Source: Plotosus lineatus
Lineage: Eukaryota > Chordata > Actinopteri > Siluriformes > Plotosidae
Assembly (NCBI GenBank): GCA_024760905.1
Contig: CM045732.1
Coordinates: forward strand, 54,730,996-54,794,995
Length of the DNA: 64,000 nucleotides
Direction of reading: 5' to 3'
The stretch's first letter is position 1; each line of letters opens with the position of its first letter. The notes beneath the pieces are model-generated. The model saw only the letters and a list, made by a program, of their open reading frames with translations, was not told the DNA's origin and did no database searches. The translations under genes and the position numbers were made by a program. Below are positions 1-34,244 of this stretch, one piece after another.

Positions 1-352
1 CACTCACATCCAGGAGTAATATGGTACAACCAATCAGCCCAATGTACATGTCTTTTGATTGTGGGAGGAAACTCAAATTTCTAGAGAAAACCCATAGAAT
101 TACATGCAAATTCCACATAAAAACATTGTTCTTGATGTGAGGCAGATATGCTAACCACAATGCTACCTACCCTATTAGAAAGACTCTCTCACCTTACTCA
201 CTCATTTGTTAAACCACTTAACCTACTAGGGTTACACGGCAAGCTTGGAACCTATCTCAGCCAACAGTGGATGAAGGCAGGGTACACGCTGAACAGGTCA
301 CCAGACCATCACAGGGCCAACACTCACCTAACCGTTCACACTCACATCTATG
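1..352 (-). repeat. Old SINE fragment plus L2-type 3' tail, reversed
   Basis: Positions 1-175 resemble, in reverse, the body and head of the fish tRNA-derived SINE also seen at 5982-6322 (the gtgggaggaaac block and a 'gctaaccac' head). Positions 186-352 look like a separate L2-type LINE tail in reverse: a 'cacttaacc...agggt' motif, then 'cagggtacac' and 'ccatcacagggcc'. Both are heavily mutated. No gene is visible. Confidence 0.5.
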
Positions 353-573
353 AGAAATTTTGGAAAGACAGTTAGTCTATTGTGCAATTTTATTGCACTA
401 CTGTATAGGAGGAAACTGGAATATCTGGAGCTTCGAAAAACATATTTTCTATAGAATATTGGCCTTGTTGTGCTTTGTCTGTGATTTCTTAGGCTGTGAT
501 ATCTTTGTAGTTCCCAAGCATCAGTCAGATTGACCAGGCTTCACATTTTTATTTTTCTTCAAATTCATAGCTG

Positions 574-930
574 GCGTGGAAGAGTGGTTTATTGGTTACC
601 ATATCTCCCTATCAGAAAGAAGGTCATGTGTTTGAGTCCCAGGCCAGTCAAGGGCATTTCTGTGTGGAGTCCCTGTGCTGACATGATTTTGCTCTGGGTA
701 CTTCAGTTTCCTCACACAAGCCAAAAGCATGTATGTTAGGATAATTGGTGCTTTCAAGTTGCCCTTAGGTGTGTGTGTGTGTGTGTGTGTGTCCGCGTGC
801 ACACGCTATTGTCTTGCAGTTGTCTGGCGAGCTATTCAGGGTGTACTGTACCTGAAGTCATCTGAGACAGGCTTCAGCTTTCCTGCGACTCTAATAGGGT
901 TAAGCTGTTCGGAAAATGAATGGTGAATTA
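574..930 (+). repeat. tRNA-derived SINE with L2-type tail (old copy)
   Basis: A degenerate tRNA-like head ends in a B-box-like 'gtttgagtccc' near 633. The usual fish SINE body follows, then a (GT)n run at 769-792, then an L2-type tail ('gggtgtact' ... 'gaaaatgaatg') ending near 925. The order head, body, GT repeat, L2 tail is repeated at 15640-15960, which supports one family. Confidence 0.6.
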
Positions 931-974
931 ATGAATGTTTTGCTAACTAGCAAAGCTAGCTTGTCATTTGCTTA

Positions 975-1087
975 TTGTGTGTGTTGGCCCTGCCATGGTC
1001 TGGAGAGCTCCGTGGGTGAAAGAAGGGTCCATCCTCATATTGGCTGAAATAGGCTCCAGCGTCCTGGCGACCCAAGTATATTAAGGT
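975..1087 (+). repeat. L2-type LINE tail remnant, host site of the RTE insertion
   Basis: The stretch 'ggccctgccatggtctgg' ... 'taggctccagcgtcctggcg' is a mutated L2-type 3' tail. It continues after the RTE insertion at 4275, so the RTE element landed at the end of an older L2-type repeat. Confidence 0.5.
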
Positions 1088-1226
1088 AGTGCAATAAATA
1101 AGTGAATGCAGCCGTGAGGGGGGGGCACAAACCAGTGTCTCTCCCTCACGCCGGTCCCAAGCCCGGATAAATGCAGAGGGTTGCGTCAGGAAGGGCATCC
1201 GGCGTAAAACAAATGCCAAATAAACT

Positions 1227-2731
1227 ATGCGAATCACAAGAAAGAATGACATACCGGATCGGTCGAGGCCCGGGTTAACAACGACCGCCATCAGTGCCGT
1301 CAACCAACAGGGTGCTGATGGAAATTGGACTACTGTTGGTCGAAGACGTCGAAGAAGGAGAGGCGGGAGGCGTGTCCGTTGCCAGAGAGAGAAGAGGAAA
1401 GGCATGAGTCTAGGACTGAAAGTAGGGACTTTGAATATTGGAACTATGACAGGAAAAGGTAGAGAGCTGGCTGACATGATGCAGAGGAGGAAGGTGGACA
1501 TACTGTGTGTTCAGGAGACCAGGTGGAAAGGTCGCAAGGCTAGAAGCATAGGAGCAGGGTTTAAGCTGTTTTATCACGGTGTGGATGGGAAGAGAAATGG
1601 AGTCGGAGTCATCTTGAAGGAGGAGTTTGCCAGGAATGTTCTAGAAGTGAAAAGAGTGTCAGACAGAGTGATGAGTCTCAAGTTAGAAATTAAAGGTGTG
1701 ATGGTCAATGTTGTTAGTGCTTATGCCCCACAGACAGGATGTGAGCGAGAAGAGAAGGAGAGATTCTGGAGGGAGTTAGATGAAGTGATGCAGAGTACCC
1801 CAGAGGTGAAAGAGTGGTCATTGGGGCAGACTTCAATGGACATGTTGGTGCAGGAAACAGAGGGGACGAGGAAGTGATGGGTAGGTTTGGTATCCAGGAC
1901 AGGAACGCAGAAGGACAGATGTTGGTAGATTTTGCAAAAAGGATGGAAATGGCTGTGGTGAATACTTTCTTCCAGAAGAGAGAGGAGCATAGGGTGACTT
2001 ATAAAAGTGGAGGTAGGAGCACACAGGTAGACTACATCTTGTGCAGGCGATGTAATTTAAAGGAAGTCAGTGACTGCAAAGTAGTAGCGGGTGAGAGTGT
2101 TGCCAAACAGCATAGGATGGTGGTGTGCAGGATGATGCTGATGGTGAGGAAGGTGAAGAAGGCAAAGGCAGAGCAGAAGACAAAGTGGTGGAAGTTGAAA
2201 AAGGAAGAGTGTCGGGTTGTCTTCAAGGAGGAGTTGAAACAGGCTTTGGGTGGTCAGGAAGTGCTTCCAGATGACTGGACAACTACAGCGAATGTGATCA
2301 GGGAGACAGGTAGGAGAATATTTGGTGTGTCATCTGGAAGGAAAGTAGATAAGGAGACTTGGTGGTGGAATGAGGAAGTGCAGGAGTGTGTACAAAGGAA
2401 GAGATTAGCTAAGAAGAAGTGGGACATTGACAAAACCGAAGAGAGTAAACAGGAGTACAGGGAGACACAGCGTAAGGCAAAGGTAGCAGTGTCAAAGGCC
2501 AAACAGAGTGCTTTTGATGACTTGTATGCTCGGCTGGAAAGTAAGGAGGGAGAAAATGATTTATACAGGTTGGCACAGCAGAGAAATAGAGATGGGAAGG
2601 ACGTGCAGCAAGTTAGATTGATAAAGGACAGAGAGGGAAATGTATTGACTGATGACAGAAGTGTGCTGGGAAGATGGAAAGAGTACTTTGAAGAGCTGAT
2701 GAATGAGGAAAATGAGAGAGAAAAAGAGTAG
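1227..2731 (+). pseudogene. LINE endonuclease region, frameshifted
   Basis: Two overlapping reading frames (1227-1877 and 1814-2731) together cover an exonuclease/endonuclease/phosphatase-type domain. The first has a very basic N-terminus (arginine run at about 1336-1356), then VGTLNIGTMTGKG and the QETRWKG motif holding the metal-binding Glu. The second opens with the ADFNGHVG motif, holding the catalytic Asp and Asn, and is followed by a Lys/Glu-rich linker. The break near 1812 falls just before ADFNG, so no single frame encodes the whole nuclease. Similar sequences are often misannotated as 'craniofacial development protein 2-like'; this is the retroelement, not a host gene. Confidence 0.85.
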
Positions 2732-2736
2732 AAGAG

Positions 2737-4221
2737 GTGACTGTTGAGGACCAGGAAGTAGCAAAGATTAGTAAGGGTGAAGTGAGGAGGGCATTGAAGA
2801 GGATGAAGAATGGAAAGGCAGTTGGTCCTGATGACATACCGGTGGAGGTATGGAAGTGTCTAGGAGAGGTAGCAGTAGATTTTCTGACAAGAACATTTAA
2901 CAAGGTCTTAGAGAGTGAGAGGATGCCAGAGGAATGGAGGAGAAGTGTGCTGGTGCCCATTTTTAAGAACAAGGGAGACGTGCAGAGTTGTGGCAACTAC
3001 AGAGGGATAAAGTTGATGAGCCATACGATGAAGTTATGGGAAAGAATAGTGGAAGCTAGACTAAGGGCAGAAGTCAGCATTTGTGAACAACAGTTTGGTT
3101 TCATGCCCAGAAAGAGCACCACAGATGCAGTGTTTGCCTTGAGGATGTTAATGGAGAAGTACAGAGAAGGTCAGACAGAGCTGCATTGTGCCTTTGTGGA
3201 TCTGGAGAAAGCATATGACAGGGTGCCGAGAGAAGAACTGTGGTATTGCATGAGGAAGTCTGGAGTGGCAGAGAAGTATGTTAGAGTGGTGCAGGACATG
3301 TATGAGAGATGTAAGACAGTGGTGAGGTGTGCTGTCGGTGTGACAGAAGAGTTCAAGGTGGAGGTGGGACTGCATCAAGGGTCAGCTCTCAGCCCCTTCT
3401 TGTTCGCTATGGTGATGGACAGGCTGACAGACGAGGTTAGACAAGATTCCCCATGGACTATGATGTTTGCAGATGACATTGTAATCTGTAGTGAGAGCAG
3501 AGAACAAGTGCAGGAAAATCTAGAGAGGTGGAGGTATGCCCTGGAAAGGAGGGGAATGAAGATTAGCCTCAGTAAAACAGAGTACATGTGCATGAATGCC
3601 AAGGACCAAAGAGGAACGGTGAGATTACAGGGAGCAGAGATAAGAAAGGTGGAGGATTTTAAGTACTTAGGCTCAACAATCCAGAGCAATGGCGAGTGTG
3701 GAAAAGAGGTCAAGAAGCGTGTGCAGGCAGGTTGGAATGGTTGGAGAAAAGTGTCCGGTGTGATGTGTGATAGGAGGGTATCGGCAAAAATGAGAGGAAA
3801 AGTGTACAAAACGGTGTTGAGGCCAACGATGCTGTATGGGTTAGAAACAGTGGCCCTGGGGAAAAGACAGGAGGCAGAGTTGGAGGTAGCAGAGATGAAA
3901 ATGTTGAGGTTCTCTTTGGGAGTAACGAGGATGGATAGGATTAGGAATGAGTACGTCAGAGGGACAGCACATGTAAGACGTTTTGGAGACAAAGTCAGAG
4001 AGGCTAGATTGAGATGGTTTGGACATGTACAGAGGAGGGATAGTGAGTATATTGGTAATAGGATGCTGAGGCTGGAACTACCAGGCAAAAGGCCTAGAGG
4101 AAGACCAAAGAGACGATTCATGGATGTGGTAAAGGAGGACATGAAGGTCGTTGGTGTAAGAGAAGAAGATGCAAAGGATAGGGTGAGATGGAGGCAGATG
4201 ATTCGCTGTGGCGACCCCTGA
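2737..4221 (+). pseudogene. LINE reverse transcriptase region
   Basis: An open frame of 494 codons with reverse-transcriptase motifs: GPDDIPVEVWK, NYRGIKLMS, a 'FVDLEKAYDRVP' aspartate block, LHQGSALSPFLF, and FADDIVIC with the paired catalytic aspartates at about 3469-3477. The C-terminus is arginine-rich and ends MIRCGDP just before the terminal gaa repeat. The frame is intact but offset from the upstream nuclease frame by a frame change at about 2700-2740. It could be translated only by reinitiation or frameshifting. Confidence 0.9.
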
Positions 4222-4274
4222 AGGGAAAAGCCGAAAGGAAAAGAAGAAGAAGAAGAAGTGCAATAAATAAGTGA

Positions 4275-4604
4275 GTGATCGAGAACTCTAGTGGTAGACG
4301 CCCTTAAGGAACGCCAGGGGGCGCCGGTGGCCATTTTACGATACAGTAATTGCATTTTCCCTCGAGGAGCAAAACAAGTGGGAGTCTTCCAGATCTTCCA
4401 CGCTGCTACGTTTACAACTTTGTGAGCGGTTTGACGAATTAAAATGTAGATCGAGGTTCAGCATTACTTCTAGATTTGAGCATGGAAGGCAATGTTTACA
4501 CATGTAAGGTTTTGTTTGTTGAATCGGTCCTCGCTGTGTGACTGCTGATGGATTCCTGCACCTCCAGATAGAAAATCAACTGGACTCGAAGGAAACGGAT
4601 TGAA
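4275..4604 (+). promoter_or_regulatory. tyro3: Presumptive tyro3 promoter and 5'UTR
   Basis: This is the only non-repeat DNA between the LINE insertion and the tyro3 start codon. It is moderately CpG-containing and has a CTCF-like core (4311-4326) next to a 'ggccatttta' YY1-like core. I see no TATA box in a convincing position. An in-frame TAG at 4569-4571 sits upstream of the start ATG. The transcription start cannot be fixed from sequence alone. Confidence 0.4.
4311..4326 (+). promoter_or_regulatory. CTCF-like motif
   Basis: The string acgccagggggcgcc agrees with about 12 of 14 positions of the CTCF core consensus and lies about 290 bp upstream of the tyro3 ATG. This is a motif match only. 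Confidence 0.3.
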
Positions 4605-27064
<22,460 letters not shown>

Positions 27065-27306
27065 CAGACGGTTTGGAGATTATATCCAACTTCTCACGAC
27101 TGACCTCATCGCAGACTGCTACACACACACACACACACACTGTGAGTAATAGTAAAAGTATGATGTATCAGCTAATGTTAAGTCTGGAGGAACTTGAGAC
27201 GTGAATGATATGAAGATGCTAACACTATTGTGAAACAAGTTAGATATATACAATCAACTAATACTATGAAGTAGGCATAGATTTTTTTTTAAGGTATTAT
27301 CTTTTT

Positions 27307-27312
27307 AATAAA
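27307..27312 (+). terminator. tyro3: Polyadenylation signal AATAAA (proximal)
   Basis: Canonical hexamer 243 nt after the tyro3 stop codon. It would give a short 3'UTR. Confidence 0.45.
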
Positions 27313-28967
27313 AGTTTACAAATGTGTAGCAACATTTTCCACACTGAACAGCTCTAAAAATTATAACTGTTGTTCAATGGGTTTATTAACTTTGCACCAT
27401 GAGCACTAAGTTATTGTAATTTTATTGTTTTTGTTGAGGTTCATATATGTCAGAAATCTTGTGCTTTTACTTTGTCATGAAAGGTAATAGTATCTTTCCT
27501 TTTCCAATTCCATACATTGTAAAATATCATAAAATCGTATTACAGAGCTTAAATATCTACACAAATCTGGTGATTTGGTACCATACACAAATTATTCACT
27601 TGAGTCTTGTGAATATTTCCTTCGTATCCATTTCACAATATGCCCGTTAAACTCTCGAGCTATTAGGCATTATTTTGCCCACCTTTAACAAACACTAGAG
27701 AATTCAAGGACGCTTTAGGTCATGATAATATTTATTGTTGAACTTTTTTTTTAAACTTCGTTATTATATACAAAGTAAAATTGTTTTTCCTTTTGCATGT
27801 TTTAGACATGTTTTTAAAGGGCATATCTATAAAGTATTTAACAATTCTTGCCAGAAATAAGTGTGACCATATTATGTAGCAACATAATAGATAACTAGTG
27901 CCATGCTGTCTATACAAGATAGAAGTTTTAAATGTCAACTATGTAGTATTTTTATTAGCTGAAATGGAATATAGTGTTCATGCTTGTTTTCATTAGTGTA
28001 TAATTACCTGTAAATTTGAATCATTGTGTTTGTGAAAGCTTATGTAATGAGACCTTCCTTTTATATATTGAGCAGACCCTCTTCCTTAGATCCGCTGTAT
28101 TGTGCCACTACCATAGCCCAAAACAGGAATTATATTAAACTTTCTTTTTTTCAAGTGGCTTAGTGAATCCAGAAAGAAGACGAAGAGCAAGAAAAGAAAG
28201 AAGAAGAAACAAGAGGCAATAATATTTGTCAATAAGGATCACACTTATTATTTAACACAAAATAAATCGAATGTAATAATTGGAAGTGAGTGCCTGAGAG
28301 CTAGCATACATTATAACATACCCTTGGTTGGAATGAGTGCATATTAGAACAGAAAATGAGATGAAATTTGTTTTGATGATTTGTGCATAAAACAGTTAGA
28401 GCTGTGCAACAAATATAATTTAGCATTGTACAAACTATGGGTTTTGGTAAATACAGTCTGAATTTTATACATAGATCTACACACAGCCTTTGACTGATAT
28501 CTGAAATACAGTATAAAACATTCAGAATCGATTTTCTTAAAATATTTGATACTCCCACAAGAAAGGGTTACAGTGGAGCTGATATTACACTTTACTTAAC
28601 TAAAATGTTACATGTTTCTGTTCAACATGTAAGAATTTTTCCTGAGAACTTTTAACAGTGCCTTGCCACCTATAGATGATTGGTTTCAGTTACACAGCAC
28701 TGCTGTGTTCTAGGAGTAGCTGTTTTCAGCTGAACTAAGAAAAATTTTACAGTATGGTACTGTATATCTCAAGTGAAAGCCAGTGAGTATGATGGACAAT
28801 GAAGAAAGCAATTAGTTACACCAGCCCAAAGTTTACAAATACAGTATTTGTTTTTCTTTGGGGGTGGGGTAAAATATTAACCACCTTGCTTATTTTGTTT
28901 TTGTTTCCTGTTGCTATTACATCTTTACTTGGCTGTTACAAATTGACCTGAGTAAATATAGATGGAA

Positions 28968-28973
28968 AATAAA
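28968..28973 (+). terminator. tyro3: Polyadenylation signal AATAAA (distal)
   Basis: Canonical hexamer followed by a GT/T-rich stretch ('gttgtgaattcttgttt'), consistent with a distal cleavage site. Confidence 0.4.
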
Positions 28974-29170
28974 TTGTTTCATTTCAAAGTTGTGAATTCT
29001 TGTTTATTCCATCCGTATATTAAAAAAGAGTGTGATCTACCTGTACAATCTTATAATCATCTACAGTAAACAACAGGATTACTAATAGAGAATGCCTTAC
29101 TGAGAGTATGTAGTTGCAGAATAGTGCCAGTAAGCCCTCTGGTGGGAGCAAGGAGACCGGTATTAATACT

Positions 29171-30033
29171 CAGTTCATTTTCTGTAACCGTTCAGTTCAT
29201 TTTCTGTAACCTCTTAATCCTAATTAGGGTCGCGGGGAGGCTGGCGCCCATCCCAGCCAACTTCGAGCGAGGGCAGAGTACACCCTGGAGAGCTCGCCAG
29301 GCCATCGCAGGGCGGAAACACGCTGATGGCTTTGCAGCCTACTCTTGTCGAAAGTCAGCAATGGCTCTTTTACATGCCTCACACCATAGACAGTGAGAGA
29401 CATGGCCGGCCTTTGATAACCCATTTAGCTGCACTGGGAGGGACAGTGACAACCTTGTGGAGAGTGGGACTCGAACCCCCAACCTTTGGATCAACAATCC
29501 AGCGCCCTTTACCACTAGACCACCACTGCCCTGTTTTCTGTATCCATTTAATCCTATTAGGGTCACAGGGAGGCTGGCGCCCATCCCAGCCAACTTTGGG
29601 CGAGGGAAGAGTACACCATAAACGGCTCGCCAGGCCATTGTAGGGCAGAAACATGCTGACGGCTTTACAGCCTACTCTTGTCGAAAGTCAGCAATGGTTC
29701 GTTTATATGCCTCACACCATAGAAGGTGAGATACTTGGCCGGACTTTGATAACCCAGTTCGCTGCACTGGGGGGGACAGTGACAACCCTTTTAGCAAGGG
29801 GCAGAAACACGCTGACGACTTTGCAGCCTACTCTTTACGAAAGTCAGCAATGGTTCTTTTACATGCCTCTCACCATAGACAGTGAGAGACATGGCCCGCC
29901 TTTGATAACCCAGTTCGCTGCACTGGGGGGGGGGGGGGGACGACGACAGTGACAACCCTGTGGAGAGTGGGACTCGAACCCCCAACCTTTGGATCAGTGA
30001 TCACCAGTGATACCACTAGACCGCCACTGACCT
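29171..30033 (-). repeat. Three tRNA-headed SINE copies in tandem
   Basis: Three minus-strand copies lie end to end. The first, about 29171-29532, has an L2-type tail. The second, about 29533-29788, has an L2-type tail but lost its head. The third, about 29789-30033, has a short remnant of the RTE-type junction 'ttttagcaaggg'. A 14-G run at 29927-29940 interrupts the third. Confidence 0.8.
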
Positions 30034-31000
30034 CAAAATTCATGTACAGTATAATGTACCAAAATCAAAATGTCACTATATACAGTAAATAAACTTACCA
30101 TGTGCACATCACCATGTAAGAAATTAATTCTGTAGATCCCTCAAATATGCCCTTAACAAAACAATTTTAGCTTATAAAGTTACTCGCTGCAATTAACACA
30201 TGCCAAGTGATGCTGTGAAGAAGCCCTTACTTGTATGCTAATGAAACAGTCCTAGATATTGAGATAACAAGGGGATCCCTGCAAATAATAAGTACAGTAG
30301 CTGAAACGCAAGCTCTGTTTCACAAATGTGTTTATCCAATAATCATTACTGTGATTTCTCTTCCTCAGAGTAATAAAGATTGTAATTACCTTTTGATTAT
30401 AACGGTACATCTATGTTTTCAAACCAGCCAAAGTGATACTCCGAACTTTTCATGGCGCTCAGGGAGTATCTCATAATGTTCACTAACTACAAAAAGAAAG
30501 AAAATTTTGAACTTGTAAATAAGATAGTGTGCTTGTATTTCAGCTGACACTCCATAGATTAGCCCAGACTGGGAGCTGCAGCTTTTAGCAGACAGGAACT
30601 GAAGTATACAATGAGCTATACAGCCGAACAGTGCAAGGCACCAAGATGCTTCTCTTCACAACAGTTTCATACTAACATGTACACGTAGGGCTTTGTTTAC
30701 ATTTGGCTTTAAAATCGAGATCAGAAGTATGCAGTGCTAAGTACAGGTGCACATGACCACCAAGAGCTATTGTGAACAGATCACTTAAACCATCTGGGAA
30801 GGTTGGCTGCGACACAGTTGACCATATATTGAAATGTTAATGCATGCTGATGTGTCCTGGCAACAGAAGAATATGTAATTAATATTAGTTGTAAGTTGTT
30901 ATTAATTTAGTTGACAATTCACCAGCGTCGCAGTACTCTTTCCCGTAACCCTAATAGATTAGACATAGATAATGGATGACTGGATGGACTGTATAATATC
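30034..31000 (+). other. Intergenic, nothing firm
   Basis: AT-rich. A weak L2-type tail echo is at about 30920-30985 ('cgtaaccctaatagatta'). No gene or RNA is seen. Confidence 0.4.
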
Positions 31001-31019
31001 ATATTCCAGTCATGTTTCT

Positions 31020-31545
31020 GTGTTTATTAATCTGTTTGCAATTCTAAGGCAATGACTGTGGATTTTAGGAGATCCATACTGACAATAAACTGGACTGGGT
31101 TAAGAACACTACCTCACCACACAAGGGCCAGAGTCATGTCAATTTTTAGAGGTGACTAAGGTCATTTAACATCCTGAGGACACTACTCAGGATGTTCTAT
31201 GAGTCTGTTGTAGCCAGCAATATGATCTATGCTGTTGCATGCTGAGACAGCAGGTTGAGGATTTCATATGACAACAGACTGAACAAACTGATCCGCAAGG
31301 CCAGTAACATTGTGGGAATGGAGCGGGACTCTCTGACAGTAGAATGACACATTTGAATGTTGTCCAAAATAAAGACGATACTAATTAAAACCACCCACCC
31401 ACTTCACAACGTGCTGATCAGTCACAGGAGCACGATCAGACTGATACCACCCACATGCTCCTCTGAGGGACACAGGAAATCATTCCTACTTGTGACCATT
31501 AAACTGAACAAATCCTCCATATAGCAGCAACACCCAGTGTTATAC
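31020..31545 (+). pseudogene. L2/CR1-type LINE reverse transcriptase C-terminal fragment
   Basis: Conceptual reading with stops and shifts gives the conserved 3' end of fish L2-type ORFs: an FYESVVASNMIYAV-like stretch, 'DNRLNKLIRKASNIVG', 'NHPPTSQRADQSQEHDQTDT' and a 'RKSFL' block. It is a dead fragment and a candidate source of the many L2-type tails here. Confidence 0.6.
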
Positions 31546-31624
31546 ACTACAGTATTTCATATACCTGTATATAGATTCCACATGTGTATAGGTATAAATA
31601 TTTGTCCCCCAGTGAAGCTAACTA

Positions 31625-32709
31625 GGTTCTGAAATGGAAATAGAGAACTGGAGTATGAGTCATCTTGAAAGAGGGGTTTGTCAGGAATGTTCAAAGGAAA
31701 GGGAGACATACAGAGTTGTGGCAACTACAGAGGGGTAAAGTTGATGAGCCATACCATGAAGTTATGGGAAAGAATAGTGGACCCTAGACTTAGGGCAGAG
31801 GTCAGCATTTGTGAACAACAGTTTGGTTTCATGCCAAGAAAGAGCACCACAGATGTAGTGTTTGCTTTGAGGATGTTAATAGAGAAGGTCAGAGGGAGCT
31901 GCATTGTGTCTTTGTGGATCTGGAGAAAGCATATGACAGGGTGCCGAGAGGAACTGTGGTATTGCATGAGGAAGTCTGGAGTAGCAGAGAAGTATGTTAG
32001 AGTGGTGCAGGACATGTTTGAGAGATGTAAGACAGTGGTGATGTGTGCTGTTGGTGTGACAGAAGAGTTCAAGGTGCAGGTGTGACTGCATCAAGGGTCA
32101 GCCCTGAGTCCCTTCCTGTTTGCTATGGTGGTGGACAGGCTGACAGACGAGGTTAGACAAGAATCTCCATGGACTATGATGTTGGCAGATGACATTGTGA
32201 TCTGTAGTGAGAGCAGAGAACAAGTGTAGGAAAATCTAGAGGGGTGGAGGTATGCCCTGGAAAGGAAAGGAATGAAGGTTAGCCTGAGTAAGACAGAATA
32301 CATATGTGTGAACGACAAGGACCCAAGAGGAACGGTGAGGTTACAGGGAGCAGAGATAAAGAAGGTGGAGGATTTTAAGTACTTAGGCTCAACAATCCAG
32401 AGCAATGGAGAGTGTGGAAAAGAGGTGAAGAAGTGTGTACAGGCAGGCTGGAATGGTTGGAGAAAAGGTGTCTGGTGTGATGTGTGATAGGAAGGTATCG
32501 CAAGAATGAAAGGAAACGTGTACAAGACAGTGTTGAGGCCAGCGATGTTGTATGGTTTAGAAACTGGAACTGAGGAAAAGGACAGGCGGCAGAGTTTGAG
32601 GTAGCAGAGATGAAAATGTTGAGGTTCTCTTTGGGAGTAACGAGGACAGATAGGATCAGGAATGGATACATCAGAGGGACAACACATGTAAGAGGTTTTG
32701 GAGACAAGG
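31625..32709 (+). pseudogene. RTE-like LINE fragment, internally deleted
   Basis: A second copy of the element at 1106-4256. A short endonuclease piece (31625-31690, compare 1586-1640) is joined to RT sequence (from about 31692, compare 2970 onward) and runs to about 32709. Several indels and stops break the frame; the paired aspartates at about 32185 are kept, in a changed context. It lies immediately upstream of the L1-type ORF1 piece. Confidence 0.85.
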
Positions 32710-33042
32710 AATGCCTCGACGAATGATTCAAGCTTACCTATACCAGTCATTCTGAAATTCGTTTCCATGTTAGATCAGAATGTAGTGCTAGAGGCAGCCA
32801 GAAGAAATTACAAGAACTTAAGCAAGAATAAAGTCATGATAAGATCAGATCTCCCTCCACCTCTAAAACAACTCCGTGGGAAACTTCTTTCCAAGGCCTA
32901 TGGTCTACACCAGAAAATCAAGAACCTGCAAACTAGAGTCAGCGAGAGGGGTTCTTCGATAGTTCTGCAGTACCGATGGAGTGCAAGTCACGCATGGAAA
33001 CTGCTTGGAACCGACGAGGACCTAAACCCCAATTTGCTGTAA
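32710..33042 (+). pseudogene. L1-type ORF1 C-terminal remnant
   Basis: Reads PIPVILKFVSMLDQNVVLEA followed by ARRNYKN and DLPPPLKQLRGKLL, the pattern of the L1 ORF1 C-terminal nucleic-acid-binding domain. The coiled coil and start are missing. Confidence 0.65.
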
Positions 33043-33503
33043 CAGTTCTTGAGTGCTAATACATGCCTATGTGACTGGACTGGTTTTCTGTTTGTGAGTT
33101 TCCAAAGAAGATTGGATAAGATATCTAATTTAAACTTGGGACATTGACGGGATTGATGTGGAAAATACTTTTAATTGGACATATGGTACAAACTTCATTT
33201 GTAAATTAATAGTTTGTGCTTGATAATATTTATTTTTATTTAACTTCAGTTTTTTCCAGGCATGATTCTTTCTTTTTCAAAGGAGAGCCGGCCTGGTTTG
33301 GTTTGGTTTTGTGCGATTTTCAATGCTTTACTGGAAGCTGATGATTATTTTATGTGTTATGTTTTCAATGGGTGTATGTGAGATGTTTGTGATTTTGATG
33401 TTGATATTATGCTCTACCTGGTTTATTATGCAATATATCCAAACTGTTTGGATACTGAATTTCATATTTTGCTCCTTTTCACTACCAACATACAAAGTCA
33501 AAA

Positions 33504-34219
33504 ATGGTGACGATAAATAGTTTTATTTGTAGCTCATTTAACTGCCGGGCCTTGGTGACTTCAATAAGAGAAACAATGTCTTTAGTTTTCTGAAGGCAAA
33601 AAAAATTTCTATGTACATGTTGCAAGATACTCATTTTGTTACCAAGAATGAACGACTGTTGCTTTCAGAATAGGGTTATAATTGTATTTTTAACTGTCAT
33701 GATAGTCAATCTAGAGGTGTGGCAGTTTTGTTCAATAACAATTTTGAATACAAACTGCATAATACTTTCAAAGATACTAATGGTAATCTTTTACTGTTCG
33801 ATATTACTAGTTGTGGTAAGAGAATGCCAATTGCAACTATCTATGGATCTAATATAGATAAACCTGACTTTTATAAATCTTTGATGTGTAAGATTAAAGA
33901 ATTTGGTAATCTTTCTTGTATAATAGCAGGTGACTTCAATCTTGTTCTAGATTCTTCACAAGATTGTGACAACTATCAAAATAATAATCCACATGCCCGC
34001 AGTTCACCAGTAAAACAAGCTAGATTTGATTTTTTTTTTCTTGTGTCAGAAAATTTGTGTCAGTTTGTTTTAGATATTGATATAAAAGCTGACTATATAT
34101 CAGACCATTCTTTGATTACTTTTGGTTTGAATTTGACCAACACATCTAGAAACTTAACATACTGGAAGTTGAATAATTCTTTGCTTCGTGGTTACAAATA
34201 TATTACTGAAGTAAAATGA
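33504..34219 (+). pseudogene. L1-type endonuclease remnant
   Basis: Begins MVTINSFICSSFNCRAL in one frame. After a shift (33719 onward) it shows IAGDFNLVLD, with the catalytic Asp and Asn, and YISDHSLITFGL, with the terminal SDH triad. Reading is broken by stops before 33720. Confidence 0.75.
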
Positions 34220-34244
34220 GTTATATATCAGGTTAAGAAACAAT

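Larger units (their letters stand above)
1106..4256 (+). mobile_element. Near full-length RTE-like non-LTR retrotransposon (LINE)
   Basis: An element of about 3.15 kb flanked by an 18-bp target-site duplication, agtgcaataaataagtga, at 1088-1105 and 4257-4274. It has a GC-rich 5' leader starting near gcagccgtgag, an apurinic-endonuclease-like region, a reverse transcriptase, and a 3' end in short (gaa)n repeats as is usual for RTE-type LINEs. Coding capacity is broken by two frame changes (about 1812 and 2700-2740), so this copy is probably not autonomous today. Other pieces of the family lie at 31625-32709, 34245-34693 and 43387-43514. The RTE clade assignment rests on layout and sequence style and is moderately certain. 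Confidence 0.9.
27065..28995 (+). other. tyro3: tyro3 3'UTR region
   Basis: AT-rich non-coding DNA after the stop. Candidate polyadenylation signals AATAAA occur at 27307-27312, 28261-28266 and 28968-28973. A (CA)n run lies at 27121-27140. I cannot tell which signal is used. Confidence 0.5.

Noticed and set aside
2737..4221. Long open frame as a host protein-coding gene
   Set aside because: It has reverse-transcriptase motifs, sits between target-site duplications and has fragments elsewhere in the window, so it is a LINE.
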